A stretch of DNA of 64,000 nt, from the NCBI GenBank assembly GCA_021383565.1, contig CP079699.1:1550001-1614000 (forward strand), read 5' to 3'. Of this stretch, positions 22,846 through 30,859 are shown one piece after another (within the stretch, counting starts at the first letter, position 1; the number at the start of each line of letters is the position of its first letter). The notes beneath the pieces were generated by a model. That model saw only the letters and a list, made by a program, of their open reading frames with translations. It was not told the origin of the DNA and ran no database searches. The DNA comes from Levilactobacillus brevis (GTDB lineage: Bacteria; Bacillota; Bacilli; Lactobacillales; Lactobacillaceae). Made by a program: the position numbers and the translations under genes.

Positions 22846-22885
22846 AGAAAGGTCGCGTTACCCGATGAAACAGGATAACGCGGCC
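22846..22885 (-). terminator. Terminator of the histidine phosphatase gene
   Basis: On the minus strand GGCCGCGTTATCCTG pairs with (T)CGGGTAACGCGACC around TTTCA, followed by TTTCTTT. Confidence 0.8.
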
Positions 22886-22899
22886 GATTTTAGTTTGGT

Positions 22900-23520
22900 T
22901 TATAACTGCGGGCTAACCCCGTAGAACGGCAGATAGCGGTGGCCCGTCGTCGGGTCAATCACCATCCGCGTGACACTCGTATTCGTGGGTTCTGGCAACG
23001 CCGTCGTCGCTGGCGATCCTAGCATCAGCAGAGCCGTTGCCTTGATGGTTAAACCATGACTGACCACCAGGATATGGTCATGGGGATGGTCAACCACCTG
23101 TTCAGCCAACCACTGGCCAACGCGCCGCTGAATGTCGCGGTAAGACTCGCCGCCCACCGTCGCCAACACGTCAGGAAGAGCTTCACCGGTCACGGCATCA
23201 AAGTCTTGCGGCCGTTGTTCACTAATCACCGGTAGACTCTTTCCCGTCCAATCGCCATAAGAGGCTTCCATCAAGCGTTCATCGAAAGACGGCGTGAGGC
23301 TCAACATTGTCGTGAGGGCCGCCGTCGTTTGTCGCGTTCGGTGTAAGGGACTACTAATCAGCTGGTCATAACGTTGATCGTGAAGCCACTGCGCCAAGTG
23401 CTCCGCCTGCTGTAGCCCGCGAACCGTCAAGTGGGTTACCGTCGTGTCCAATTGGCCTTGCATAATTTGATCCACGTTGGCTTGCGTTTGCCCGTGGCGA
23501 ACCCAATCGAAGGTTGTCAT
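22900..23520 (-). CDS. Histidine phosphatase (phosphoglycerate mutase superfamily)
   Basis: A 206-aa cytosolic enzyme with the phosphohistidine motif VRHGQTQAN (H9), an Arg at ISSPLHRTRQT, acid Glu in MEASYGDW and VSHGLTI (second His). Length and motifs fit the broad-specificity phosphatase/PhoE-like group, not the glycolytic mutase. Substrate is unknown. The ATG follows a GGAAGTG-like site; it lies 24 bp downstream of the DMT permease gene on the same strand and may be cotranscribed. Confidence 0.88.
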   Translation of the reverse strand: MTTFDWVRHGQTQANVDQIMQGQLDTTVTHLTVRGLQQAEHLAQWLHDQRYDQLISSPLHRTRQTTAALTTMLSLTPSFDERLMEASYGDWTGKSLPVISEQRPQDFDAVTGEALPDVLATVGGESYRDIQRRVGQWLAEQVVDHPHDHILVVSHGLTIKATALLMLGSPATTALPEPTNTSVTRMVIDPTTGHRYLPFYGVSPQL

Positions 23521-23544
23521 TTCTCAGTCACTTCCTTATTCCCA

Positions 23545-24516
23545 TTAAAACCCTTTTTCCACGTTTCGTCGACCCCGTTGAAGTAAATAAATGGCCACAA
23601 TGACCAATACGGAACCAATCACCTCGGCGGTTGAGATGGCCAGACTGAGGAAAATAATGGATAAAACAAACGTCACCACCGGCTGCATGGCGTCAACGAT
23701 ACTGATGACGTCGGACGGCGCGAAGTGGGAACTGTACAATAACAGAGAAAAGGGCAGAATCGTCCCGAAGATAATCACCGTCGCCATCGAGGCCAACAGC
23801 GTCCCAGTCAACGGTGGCGTATTAACCCAAACGGGCTGGTGAATATTAAATACGATACCGGCGATAAACGTTCCCCACCCTAAAACCGTGATGGGGGCGT
23901 GACCGCCGTCTCGGACCAAGTTTCGCGGCAGAACCACGTAACAAGCCGCCGTAATCCCGGACCCGATTCCCCAGAGAATGGAGTTCAGGGGCAAGGCTAG
24001 CTGCGAGAAATCTCCTCGGGTGATTGCCAGAAAAACCCCAACCATCGCCACAACGAAAGCAATCACGTCGCTTCGTAGCGGCCGTTCATGCTTGAAGAGC
24101 AGGCTGCCCAACACAATGAATAGCGGGCTCAAATACTGAAGAATCGTGGCCCCGGCAGCATTCCCCGTTTGCACCGCAATATAAAAGGTCAACAGGTTCG
24201 CCCCTAATCCGATGAGCGCGTAAGCCACTAGCCACGCAATCTCACGCCAACTACGAAAGACCGTAAATGTCTGCTTACCATATAAAATCAAGCTAATGAT
24301 AAGTAAGACGACCCCGGCACCCATCGTCCGCGCCGACAAGAACCAGCCAACGGGAATCGATTGCTCCTGCGAAATAAATTGTAAAACAGTTCCGGAGACC
24401 CCAAACATCCCTGAAGCGATGGTGGCCCAGAAAATACCCTTAATGACGTTACCCGTCGATATCTCTGAATTTTTCAAACCTGTGAATCCTTTCTCTCTCA
24501 CACTCGCGGCGTGCAT
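23545..24516 (-). CDS. DMT-superfamily permease (EamA type)
   Basis: A 323-aa integral membrane protein with ten hydrophobic helices forming two EamA repeats (first GIFWATIASGMFGVSGTVLQF, second LNSILWGIGSGITAACYVVLP). LQYLSPLFIVLGSLLF and DAMQPVVTFVLSIIFLS are typical conserved segments. Substrate is unknown; the family exports amino acids and metabolites. ATG 24516 lies 7 nt after GGAGA. The histidine phosphatase follows 24 bp downstream. Confidence 0.88.
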   Translation of the reverse strand: MHAASVREKGFTGLKNSEISTGNVIKGIFWATIASGMFGVSGTVLQFISQEQSIPVGWFLSARTMGAGVVLLIISLILYGKQTFTVFRSWREIAWLVAYALIGLGANLLTFYIAVQTGNAAGATILQYLSPLFIVLGSLLFKHERPLRSDVIAFVVAMVGVFLAITRGDFSQLALPLNSILWGIGSGITAACYVVLPRNLVRDGGHAPITVLGWGTFIAGIVFNIHQPVWVNTPPLTGTLLASMATVIIFGTILPFSLLLYSSHFAPSDVISIVDAMQPVVTFVLSIIFLSLAISTAEVIGSVLVIVAIYLLQRGRRNVEKGF

Positions 24517-24682
24517 TATAATTCTCCAAGTTTACCCGATATTCATTAGAATTTGATGATGAAACGGCAATAAATCCGGGATTCAACAAACTTTTTTTCT
24601 GCGGCGGACTTTAGCTAAAAATACGGGTGAAGATTGTGAAAAATGTGACGTAACCAGCTACTTTTAGCACTTCAATCTAAAA

Positions 24683-24722
24683 GAATGGGCCTGAACGTCA
24701 CCGCTCAAGTCCATCCCTTCTG
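24683..24722 (-). terminator. Terminator of metI
   Basis: On the minus strand GGATGGACTTGAGCG pairs with CGTTCAGGCCCATTC (one mismatch, G-U pairs), followed by TTTT. Confidence 0.75.
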
Positions 24723-24750
24723 TTTTTTCATGCTTAGACTATGTGTTCAC

Positions 24751-25434
24751 CTAAGCCGTGTGGTCCACGTGACGGGCCAACAGGTCGCCAATCAATTGAA
24801 TGGCAAAGACAATGACCAAGATGATTAACATGGCCATGATGGTTACGTCCGTTTCAAACCGACTGTAACCCACGTTGATGGCCAAGTTACCCAAGCCACC
24901 ACCCCCGATGGCACCAGCCATCGCGGTCAGGTCAATCAGACTAATCAACGTTAGAACGGAGGAACGAATGATATCGGCCAAGCCTTCCTTCAAGTAAACG
25001 CGGAAGATAATGGCAATCGGACCAGAGCCAACGGATTCGGCGGCTTCAATCACCCCGTGGTCAACTTCGGCCAGTGCATTTTGAATCTGCCGCGCATAGA
25101 ACGGTGCGGAACCGATGACCAACGGCACAATCGCCGCGGTCGTCCCGATTGCCGTTCCCACAATGATCCGGGTCAGTGGCGCAATGACGGCCAGTAAGAT
25201 AACGAAGGGAATCGACCGGCACAAGTTGACGATCTTATCGAGAATATTGTAAATCACGCGATTCTCCAAGATACCGCCGGGTTGGGTGACAATCAATCCA
25301 ATCCCAATCGCCATCCCCAGAATACCGGCAACAATCGCCGTAATCGCCGTCATGTACAGCGTCTCAGCCGTCGCCTGCACAAAGTCACTCTTCATCGTGA
25401 CCGCATTAGGAAAATATTTAGTTAATAAATTCAT
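24751..25434 (-). CDS. metI: Methionine ABC transporter permease
   Basis: A 227-aa inner-membrane permease, five to six helices, with the EAA-like loop EVDHGVIEAAESVGSGPIAIIFRVYLKEGLADI that docks on MetN. Start of MNLL follows the metN stop immediately (25434/25435), so the genes are translationally linked. MetI partners with MetN and MetQ for import of methionine and its analogues. Terminator at 24683-24722 ends the operon. Confidence 0.95.
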   Translation of the reverse strand: MNLLTKYFPNAVTMKSDFVQATAETLYMTAITAIVAGILGMAIGIGLIVTQPGGILENRVIYNILDKIVNLCRSIPFVILLAVIAPLTRIIVGTAIGTTAAIVPLVIGSAPFYARQIQNALAEVDHGVIEAAESVGSGPIAIIFRVYLKEGLADIIRSSVLTLISLIDLTAMAGAIGGGGLGNLAINVGYSRFETDVTIMAMLIILVIVFAIQLIGDLLARHVDHTA

Positions 25435-26496
25435 CTAGGCCACCTCCGAATCGTTAGGATTTAAATGCGTAATGCTGATGCCGGCGTCCTGACAATACTG
25501 CCAAGCCGCAGCTAGTTTATCCGGTTCGCCGGACATGACCACAATCAAGTTCCCCAGTGGCGTATCCTGTAAAATCTCAACGTTTCCGTACAGGATGTTG
25601 GAGACCACGCCGTACCGCTTGTACAGTTCCGTAATCAGTGGCGCATCGGTGCTAGCGCCCACGTACTGCAGTTGAACCAACTGTTGACTGTCACTGAGTT
25701 GAAGCGAATCGGCCTGCCGGAAAATCTTTTCCAGCGCCTGATTGATCTGGGTCGCGGTATTGATGAAGTCTTGGGTCAACGGCTTTTGAGGCCGACTGAA
25801 AATAGAAACCAAGTCGCCACGTTCGATGATCTCGCCATCTTCCATGACGGCCACCTTGTTACAGATTTCCTTCACGGCTTCCATTTCATGGGTAATCAGG
25901 ACGACGGTTAAGCCCAATTCCTTATTCAAACGCTTCAACAGCGCCAGAATTGAGGAAGTTGTCTTCGGGTCCAAGGCACTCGTGGCCTCGTCACTAATCA
26001 GAATCTCGGGGTCATTGGCCAGCGCTCTGGCAATGGCCACCCGTTGTTTTTGTCCACCGGATAGTTGGGCTGGATAGTCCGTCGCCTTCTCGCTGAGGCC
26101 CACCAAGTCCAAGAGGTGCGCGACCTTTTGCTTGCGCTTCTCGTGAGACAACCGGCCCTTCAGCGGGTAACCAACGTTGTCCGCAATCGTACGGGAAGCC
26201 ATGAGGTTAAAGTGTTGAAAAATCATGCCAATCTTAGTCCGAGCCGTCCGTAACTCACGGGGCGAGAGGTCTAAGATATTCTGGCCGTTGACCACCACGG
26301 AACCAGCAGTGGGCCGCTGGAGCCGATTGATCACCCGGACTAAGGTACTCTTCCCGGCACCGGAATACCCAACAACACCGTAGATGTCGCCGCGTTCTAC
26401 CGTTAATGAAACTTTTTTGACGGCCTCGACCGTCTGCCCCTTGTTGTGGAAGGTGACGTCGATATCTTTTAATTGAATAATCGCTTCATTAGTCAA
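25435..26496 (-). CDS. metN: Methionine ABC transporter ATP-binding protein
   Basis: A 353-aa ATPase. Walker [10 protein letters not shown], signature LSGGQKQR, Walker [14 protein letters not shown] and switch His in LITHEM are complete. The C-terminal NIL domain (about 265-353, with [30 protein letters not shown]) binds methionine and inhibits the transporter. TTG 26496 follows AAGGAG by 9 nt and is preferred over the longer open frame (to 26568), whose extra N-terminus is unlike MetN. Transcribed in the order metQ-metN-metI. Confidence 0.95.
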   Translation of the reverse strand: MTNEAIIQLKDIDVTFHNKGQTVEAVKKVSLTVERGDIYGVVGYSGAGKSTLVRVINRLQRPTAGSVVVNGQNILDLSPRELRTARTKIGMIFQHFNLMASRTIADNVGYPLKGRLSHEKRKQKVAHLLDLVGLSEKATDYPAQLSGGQKQRVAIARALANDPEILISDEATSALDPKTTSSILALLKRLNKELGLTVVLITHEMEAVKEICNKVAVMEDGEIIERGDLVSIFSRPQKPLTQDFINTATQINQALEKIFRQADSLQLSDSQQLVQLQYVGASTDAPLITELYKRYGVVSNILYGNVEILQDTPLGNLIVVMSGEPDKLAAAWQYCQDAGISITHLNPNDSEVA

Positions 26497-26592
26497 ATCT
26501 TCGTTCTCCTTACTCGCCCTATGCTGGCAATTTTTCTCTCTACTTAATTTCCATGACCAGCGCCGCACGCTGAATCTTACTGACAGCGTTCA

Positions 26593-26636
26593 GGCACCGT
26601 GCTGTGAGGGTAACATCATCGGCACAGCGCAGTGCC
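26593..26636 (-). promoter_or_regulatory. Intra-operon hairpin between metQ and metN
   Basis: GGCAC (26593-26597) pairs with GTGCC (26632-26636), extended by GCTGTG with CACAGC. There is no T-run, so it is more likely an mRNA stability or processing structure separating abundant metQ mRNA from metNI than a terminator. Confidence 0.5.
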
Positions 26637-26727
26637 CGAAAGTCTTTAACGCGTAGAAGTTGGTTAAGTCACTAACATCCGTTATCATGTTAATTGTCTT
26701 TTACTTTCTTCTACTTATAATCGCTGT

Positions 26728-27543
26728 TTACCAAGCTGGTACGGATAAGCCGTGGAAGTACTTCTTGATTAACTTCTTAGTTGCTTCTGATTGGTAAGCC
26801 TTGACGATCTTCTTGTAAGTCTTGTTGTTCTTATCAGACTTGTTGGCCGCAATAATGTTGACGTACGGAATAGAGGCCTTGTTCAGCTTTTCCTTGTAAA
26901 TAGTTTCGCTGTTCGGCAACTTGGCTTCGGCAGCGAATTCGTTGTTGATAACGGCACCAGTCGCATCGCTCAATGAACGTGGCGTCTGGGCAGCATCAAC
27001 GGCAGTAATCTTCAAGTTCAACTTGTTTTGCGTGATGTTCTTAGGCGTTGGCAGTGCAACCTTGGAATCAACCTTGATTAAACCAGCGGATTGCAGTAAG
27101 TGTAAGGCCCGGCCTTCGTTAGTCGAATCGTTTGGAATGGTAATCTGGTCGCCCTTCTTGATATCAGAGACGCTCTTAACTTTCTTGGAGTACAACCGTA
27201 GCGGTGCGCGGACAGTCTTCCCGATGGAAACGATATCGGACTTGTGCGCCTTATTCCATTGGTCCATGAAGTACGTGTGTTGGAACGAGTTGATATCAAT
27301 TTCGTGGTTCGTCAACGCCGCGTTAGGCTGGTTGTAATCGGTGAAGGTCACCAGCTTGATGTTGATGCCCTCCTTCTTCAACTTCTTTTGGATAGGTTTC
27401 CAGATCTTTTCGTCGGAGCCCATGATCCCAACTTTAACCGTCTTGTTGCTGGAACTACTGCTGGATTTGCCACAACCGGCAACGATCAACAGTGGAATTA
27501 ATAAAACGAGTAGCCAACTAAAGCGTTTAAATGATTTCTTCAT
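26728..27543 (-). CDS. metQ: Methionine-binding lipoprotein MetQ
   Basis: A 271-aa NlpA/MetQ-type SBP anchored by the lipobox IVAGC at about residue 25. The Ser-rich linker SSSSSSN follows, then VKVGIMGSDEKIWKPIQKKLKKEGINIKLVTFTDYNQPNAAL, INSFQHTYFMDQW and the substrate-contact IPNDSTNEGRALHLLQSAGLI. ATG 27543 lies 9 nt after GGGG; TTG 27549 is too close to the site. Preceded by a T-box leader, so expression rises when tRNA-Met is uncharged. Confidence 0.95.
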   Translation of the reverse strand: MKKSFKRFSWLLVLLIPLLIVAGCGKSSSSSSNKTVKVGIMGSDEKIWKPIQKKLKKEGINIKLVTFTDYNQPNAALTNHEIDINSFQHTYFMDQWNKAHKSDIVSIGKTVRAPLRLYSKKVKSVSDIKKGDQITIPNDSTNEGRALHLLQSAGLIKVDSKVALPTPKNITQNKLNLKITAVDAAQTPRSLSDATGAVINNEFAAEAKLPNSETIYKEKLNKASIPYVNIIAANKSDKNNKTYKKIVKAYQSEATKKLIKKYFHGLSVPAW

Positions 27544-27611
27544 ATTCAAAATCCCCTTTATCCCAATTTAAAATAATTGCTTAATTCTTGCGAGAGAAAA
27601 CGGTGACCAAA

Positions 27612-27905
27612 AGAAAAGAGTCCGCTTCTAAATTAATAGAAACGAACTCTGTCGTGGTACCATTCTAATTCAAGTCAGCTGTTGCCTGACCCCTCATTAA
27701 CACTCGCCAGCTTGCGCCTTAAAGTGCGTGCACGATAATGAGTGCCAAGCATCACCACTTCATCACGAGGACTTAGCGGTGCCAATTCATTTCAGGCCAT
27801 CTTCACCCCGCCGTGAGTTACTCGCTTTCAGCAAAACGCAAGCTCTCTTGAAACCCGTAACGGTGGTTACTCTCCTGATCACATTGTTTTCAATCGCTTA
27901 ATTTA
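27612..27905 (-). promoter_or_regulatory. T-box leader (methionine type) ahead of metQNI
   Basis: The transcript reads TGGTACCACG near 27659-27652, the conserved T-box bulge that pairs with the tRNA acceptor end. It is followed by a terminator, AGAGT..GTTTCT / AGAAGC..ACTCT with TTTTCTTTT (27650-27612). About 290 nt of upstream structure contain the stem I. An ATG followed by A, in the text CTGAAATGAATTGGC near 27802-27788, is the probable specifier. Methionine is also what the downstream genes transport. Met T-boxes are known in Lactobacillales. Confidence 0.85.
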
Positions 27906-27911
27906 ATTGCA

Positions 27912-27940
27912 AGTCTAATGCAACTTTAATCCGATGTCAA
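27912..27940 (-). promoter_or_regulatory. Promoter of the metQNI T-box leader
   Basis: On the minus strand TTGACA (27940-27935), 17-bp spacer, TAGACT (27917-27912). Confidence 0.75.
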
Positions 27941-28051
27941 GGAAAACATTCAATAAATATTTTTATATTAAGCCCGTCATACCGGCCTTTTGCCGCTACG
28001 ACTGCTTTAGAATCGGTTTCATAGCGTCTAAACTTCTCACGTAACTTTTAC

Positions 28052-28600
28052 TTATTCCGGTAAAATCGGTTGGCGTAGGAGACCAGCCGCCAGTAAAAAC
28101 ATGTGGGTGACGACCGGACCGACAAAACTAAATCCGCGCCGCTTTAAATCCTGAGCAACCGCCCGGCCAATCGTCGACTGATTGGTCAATTCATCCCGCG
28201 TTTGCGCTGGCAGGAGCAGTGGCGTCCCATCCACGAACGCCCACAGATAGGCGCCAAAACTGCCAAATTCCTGCTGAACTTTGAGGATGGCCCGGGCATT
28301 CTTCAAGACGGCCCGAATCTTACGCTGATTGCCAATCATCTCCGGATCGGCAGCAATCTCCGGGATCGCCACCTCATCGATCATCGCCGCCACTTTCGGA
28401 ATGGCCATTTCGGCAAAGACCCGCCGGTATACCGGAAGCTTGCTGGCGGCCGCCTGCCAGCTGAGGCCCACTTGAAAGACGCCAACCGTCAGTAATTCGA
28501 ATAAGACGTGGTCGTCGTGAGTGGGCGTGCCAAAATACGTGTGGTATTCCTGGACGCCATTCGTTTGCCAGTCGTGGCCATCGTCCGGTTTAATCGTCAT
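28052..28600 (-). CDS. Diverged TagI-family 3-methyladenine DNA glycosylase, lacking key residues
   Basis: A 182-aa HhH protein clearly of the TagI family (VLFELLTVGVFQVGLSWQ, IGNQRKIRAVLKNARAI, FGAYLWAFVDG, LKRRGFSFVGPVV). In E. coli TagI the base-binding Glu38 lies in LE-GQQAGLSW; here that position is Gly40. The zinc-snap ligands are also changed: the first Cys is His9 and the C-terminal NDHxxxxC is absent, the protein ending RQPILPE. A canonical paralogue is at 39380. It may be inactive, altered in substrate, or binding-only. The ATG lies after GGAGG at about 28606. Monocistronic. Confidence 0.85.
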   Translation of the reverse strand: MTIKPDDGHDWQTNGVQEYHTYFGTPTHDDHVLFELLTVGVFQVGLSWQAAASKLPVYRRVFAEMAIPKVAAMIDEVAIPEIAADPEMIGNQRKIRAVLKNARAILKVQQEFGSFGAYLWAFVDGTPLLLPAQTRDELTNQSTIGRAVAQDLKRRGFSFVGPVVTHMFLLAAGLLRQPILPE

Positions 28601-28797
28601 CGTGACATGCCTCCTTAAAGACCATCATAGCAAAGTCGGTTGATTTTGCCCAACCGTTTGCCTGTCCCGATGGCTTAACGCAAGTTATCGGTGAGATTAG
28701 CGTTTGGTCTAACCTCACCGGCAACTTCAATCTGGTTATCTTCGAACTTGCCCGGGTGCCCACCACCCAGGCTGAATGCGTTCGTTTATTTACAATC

Positions 28798-30438
28798 TTA
28801 CTTCATGTACGCGTACTTGTAGCTCCACTGCGTTCCAGCCGTGTTGTGGATAACGCCACGCACGTCCTTACGCTGAAGGTAGGCGTAGTTGGCCTGATAG
28901 AGCGGCGTAAAACTCTGCTGTTTATTAATCAGCTTGGCCGCCTGAACCATGTCTTGCCAACGGGCTTCATCGTTGCCGGCATCGGCCCCCTGTGCCTTAT
29001 CAATCAAGGCGTCGTACTGCTTGTTGGACCACTTTCCGTAGTTCAACGCATTTGAGCTCGTTGGAATCTGCAGGAAGGAAATTGGATCGTTGAAGTCGGC
29101 CCCCCAGTGCGAGAGATAGAGGTCAAAGTCCCCGCTGGTTGACCGGGACTGCGCCACCGAAGCCGGCACGTTATCAATCTTCAAGTTAAACCCACTCAGG
29201 TTCTTTTCCAACGTGCCCTTGAGGTACTGCGTCACGGTGCTGGCTGCGACGTCATCGTTACCAGCCATAATGTTTAGGTTAACTTTCTTAATGCCTAGCT
29301 GTTTCAACCCGGCTGCCCACTTCTTCTTGGCCAACGTTGGATTGTACGCCGTGGTATTCTTCACGACCTGTTGCTTGGCGAAGTCTTCGCCAGTCTTGGG
29401 ATCACTGGCCAAACCACTCGCCACAAAGCCGGTCGGGGTCACGGAACCATCCCCCAGAACCTTCTTCGTCAGCTGACTGCGGTTAATCGACAACGCAATG
29501 GCCTGCCGAATATTTTGATTGCTCATAATCCGCCGCTTCTCGCTGTTCGTATCCTTGAAGTTATACTTCAGGTGAATCACGATTGAATACGGATATTCCT
29601 TAAAGGCGCTGTTGTTCTTGTAATTCTTAACCTGTTCCGTGGACAGCTGCGCAAAGTCCAGCTTGTTATTTTGATACAAGCTCAGTCCAGTCTGAGGATT
29701 TGTGACCACCTGATAATTAATCTTCTGGAGCTTGACCACTTTCTTATCCCAATACTGATTATTCTTAACAAAGGACCACGTGTTCCCGGTCCCACTCCAG
29801 TTGGTAATCTTAAACGGTCCACTGTAGACCATGTACTGTGACTTGGTGGCATATTTCTTGCCATACTTGTTGACCACTTTTTCATTTTGTGGGGCAAACA
29901 GCGGATAGGCCATCAGAATCTTAAAGTAGGCAATCGGCTTGTCCAACTGAATCACCACGGTCTGCTTGTTCTTCGCGTGAATCCCAATGGTATCAGGGCT
30001 GGCCTTGCCCGCGATGATCTTATCCCCATTCTTGATGCCGGAGAACATGGTCGTATAGGAGGCCTTGGTCGCTGGCGTCAGCGTCCGCCGCCAAGAATAC
30101 ACGAAATCTTGAGTGGTAATCGGATCACCATTACTCCACTTGGCGTTGTCACGGATGTGGAACGTCCAGGTCTTCTTATCCTTGGAAACCTTGGCGGAAT
30201 CGGCCAACCCCGGAGCGACCTTCCCGTTCTTACCTAACCGATAAAAACTTTCAAAGACGTTCCCCGTCTGGCCATAACCCGTGGCCTTGGCCAAGTCGAT
30301 TGTGTCGAGCTGAGCCGTCGCGGGTAACCGTAAGACTTGCGATGGCTTAGTCGTTGAGGCGGATTGACCGCAGGCAGCTAGACCCAATCCTAATACCATA
30401 ACTGCCGCAACTAAGCCGATACTGGTCCATTTTTTCAT
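28798..30438 (-). CDS. Second OppA-family lipoprotein, behind a leader-peptide attenuator
   Basis: A 546-aa SBP with lipobox LAAC near residue 23. It has the OppA blocks KTWTFHIRDNAKWSNGDPITTQDFVYSWRRTLTPAT, YPLFAPQNEKVVNKYGK and IRQAIALSINRSQLTKKVLG. It ends AGTQWSYKYAYMK, parallel to GTQSNFKSAYFVK in the first OppA. ATG 30438 (MKKWTS...) is 11 nt after AAGGGAG; ATG 30447 is in frame but only 2 nt after the site. No permease genes are adjacent. A 34-codon Cys-containing ORF and an intrinsic terminator lie between promoter and gene. Confidence 0.92.
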   Translation of the reverse strand: MKKWTSIGLVAAVMVLGLGLAACGQSASTTKPSQVLRLPATAQLDTIDLAKATGYGQTGNVFESFYRLGKNGKVAPGLADSAKVSKDKKTWTFHIRDNAKWSNGDPITTQDFVYSWRRTLTPATKASYTTMFSGIKNGDKIIAGKASPDTIGIHAKNKQTVVIQLDKPIAYFKILMAYPLFAPQNEKVVNKYGKKYATKSQYMVYSGPFKITNWSGTGNTWSFVKNNQYWDKKVVKLQKINYQVVTNPQTGLSLYQNNKLDFAQLSTEQVKNYKNNSAFKEYPYSIVIHLKYNFKDTNSEKRRIMSNQNIRQAIALSINRSQLTKKVLGDGSVTPTGFVASGLASDPKTGEDFAKQQVVKNTTAYNPTLAKKKWAAGLKQLGIKKVNLNIMAGNDDVAASTVTQYLKGTLEKNLSGFNLKIDNVPASVAQSRSTSGDFDLYLSHWGADFNDPISFLQIPTSSNALNYGKWSNKQYDALIDKAQGADAGNDEARWQDMVQAAKLINKQQSFTPLYQANYAYLQRKDVRGVIHNTAGTQWSYKYAYMK

Positions 30439-30507
30439 AAAATCCATAGCTCCCTTATCCTCAAATTTAGTGGTGTGCAATCCCTAAATCCGTGTGAAAT
30501 GAGACAG

Positions 30508-30553
30508 AAAAAGGCGGGTTCCCCCTCACGTCGATCGTGATGGGAAACCCGCC
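30508..30553 (-). terminator. Leader terminator ahead of the second OppA gene
   Basis: On the transcript GGCGGGTTTCCC (30553-30542) pairs with (GG)GGAACCCGCC (to 30513), with an inner CGTGA/TCACG pairing, followed by TTTTT. It lies 70 nt before the oppA start, so it is an attenuator, not the end of a gene. Confidence 0.85.
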
Positions 30554-30592
30554 TACAGGGACAACAATTACTGTTGTCGTCGTTATGTAGTA

Positions 30593-30697
30593 CTACTGGT
30601 TAGCCGGAAAATCACGATTGAACGCAACGCAAACAAGCACGTTACATTGGCAACATGCGGCTAACATCATTTGGTTTTGGTTGGCGTTGAGCATCAT
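30593..30697 (-). CDS. Cys-rich leader peptide, 34 aa
   Basis: An AAGGAGGG site at about 30714-30707 precedes ATG 30697. The frame encodes MMLNANQNQMMLAACCQCNV-LVCVAFNRDFPANQ and stops at TAG 30595-30593. Cys lies at codons 15, 16, 18 and 23. A consensus -35 promoter lies upstream, and a terminator lies 40 nt downstream of the stop. Small size, a strong ribosome-binding site, repeated rare-amino-acid codons and an attenuator downstream are the hallmarks of a regulatory leader peptide; the sensed amino acid would be cysteine. This is inference from sequence; I know of no described homologue. Confidence 0.7.
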   Translation of the reverse strand: MMLNANQNQMMLAACCQCNVLVCVAFNRDFPANQ

Positions 30698-30708
30698 CGT
30701 GATTTTCC
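30606..30708 (-). repeat. Inverted repeat enclosing the leader peptide
   Basis: GGAAAATCACGAT (30606-30618) and ATCGTGATTTTCC (30696-30708) are a perfect 13-bp inverted repeat. On the transcript the first half overlaps the leader peptide's ribosome-binding site and start, the second its last codons. Confidence 0.9.
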
Positions 30709-30748
30709 CTCCTTACTTTTTATAATCGAATTGGATTGCACAAGATTA

Positions 30749-30777
30749 AAGATAAACTCTTTCACGTCGTTTGTCAA
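30749..30777 (-). promoter_or_regulatory. Promoter of the leader peptide-oppA unit
   Basis: On the minus strand TTGACA (30777-30772), 17-bp spacer, TATCTT (30754-30749). Confidence 0.7.
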
Positions 30778-30859
30778 AAGAAATAAATCGGTGACTAACA
30801 TCTCAAACAGGAAAACTGTATACTGGAGATAGTTGAATTAGTAGAAAGGATTTGAACGT

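Noticed and set aside
26581-26640. Second terminator between metQ and metN
   Set aside because: The hairpin lacks a T-run, so I describe it as a stability or processing structure.
28688-28722. Hairpin with CGGTGAG/CTCACCG after the second oppA, as terminator
   Set aside because: No T-run follows on either strand; a terminator is not certain, so I left it out of the features.
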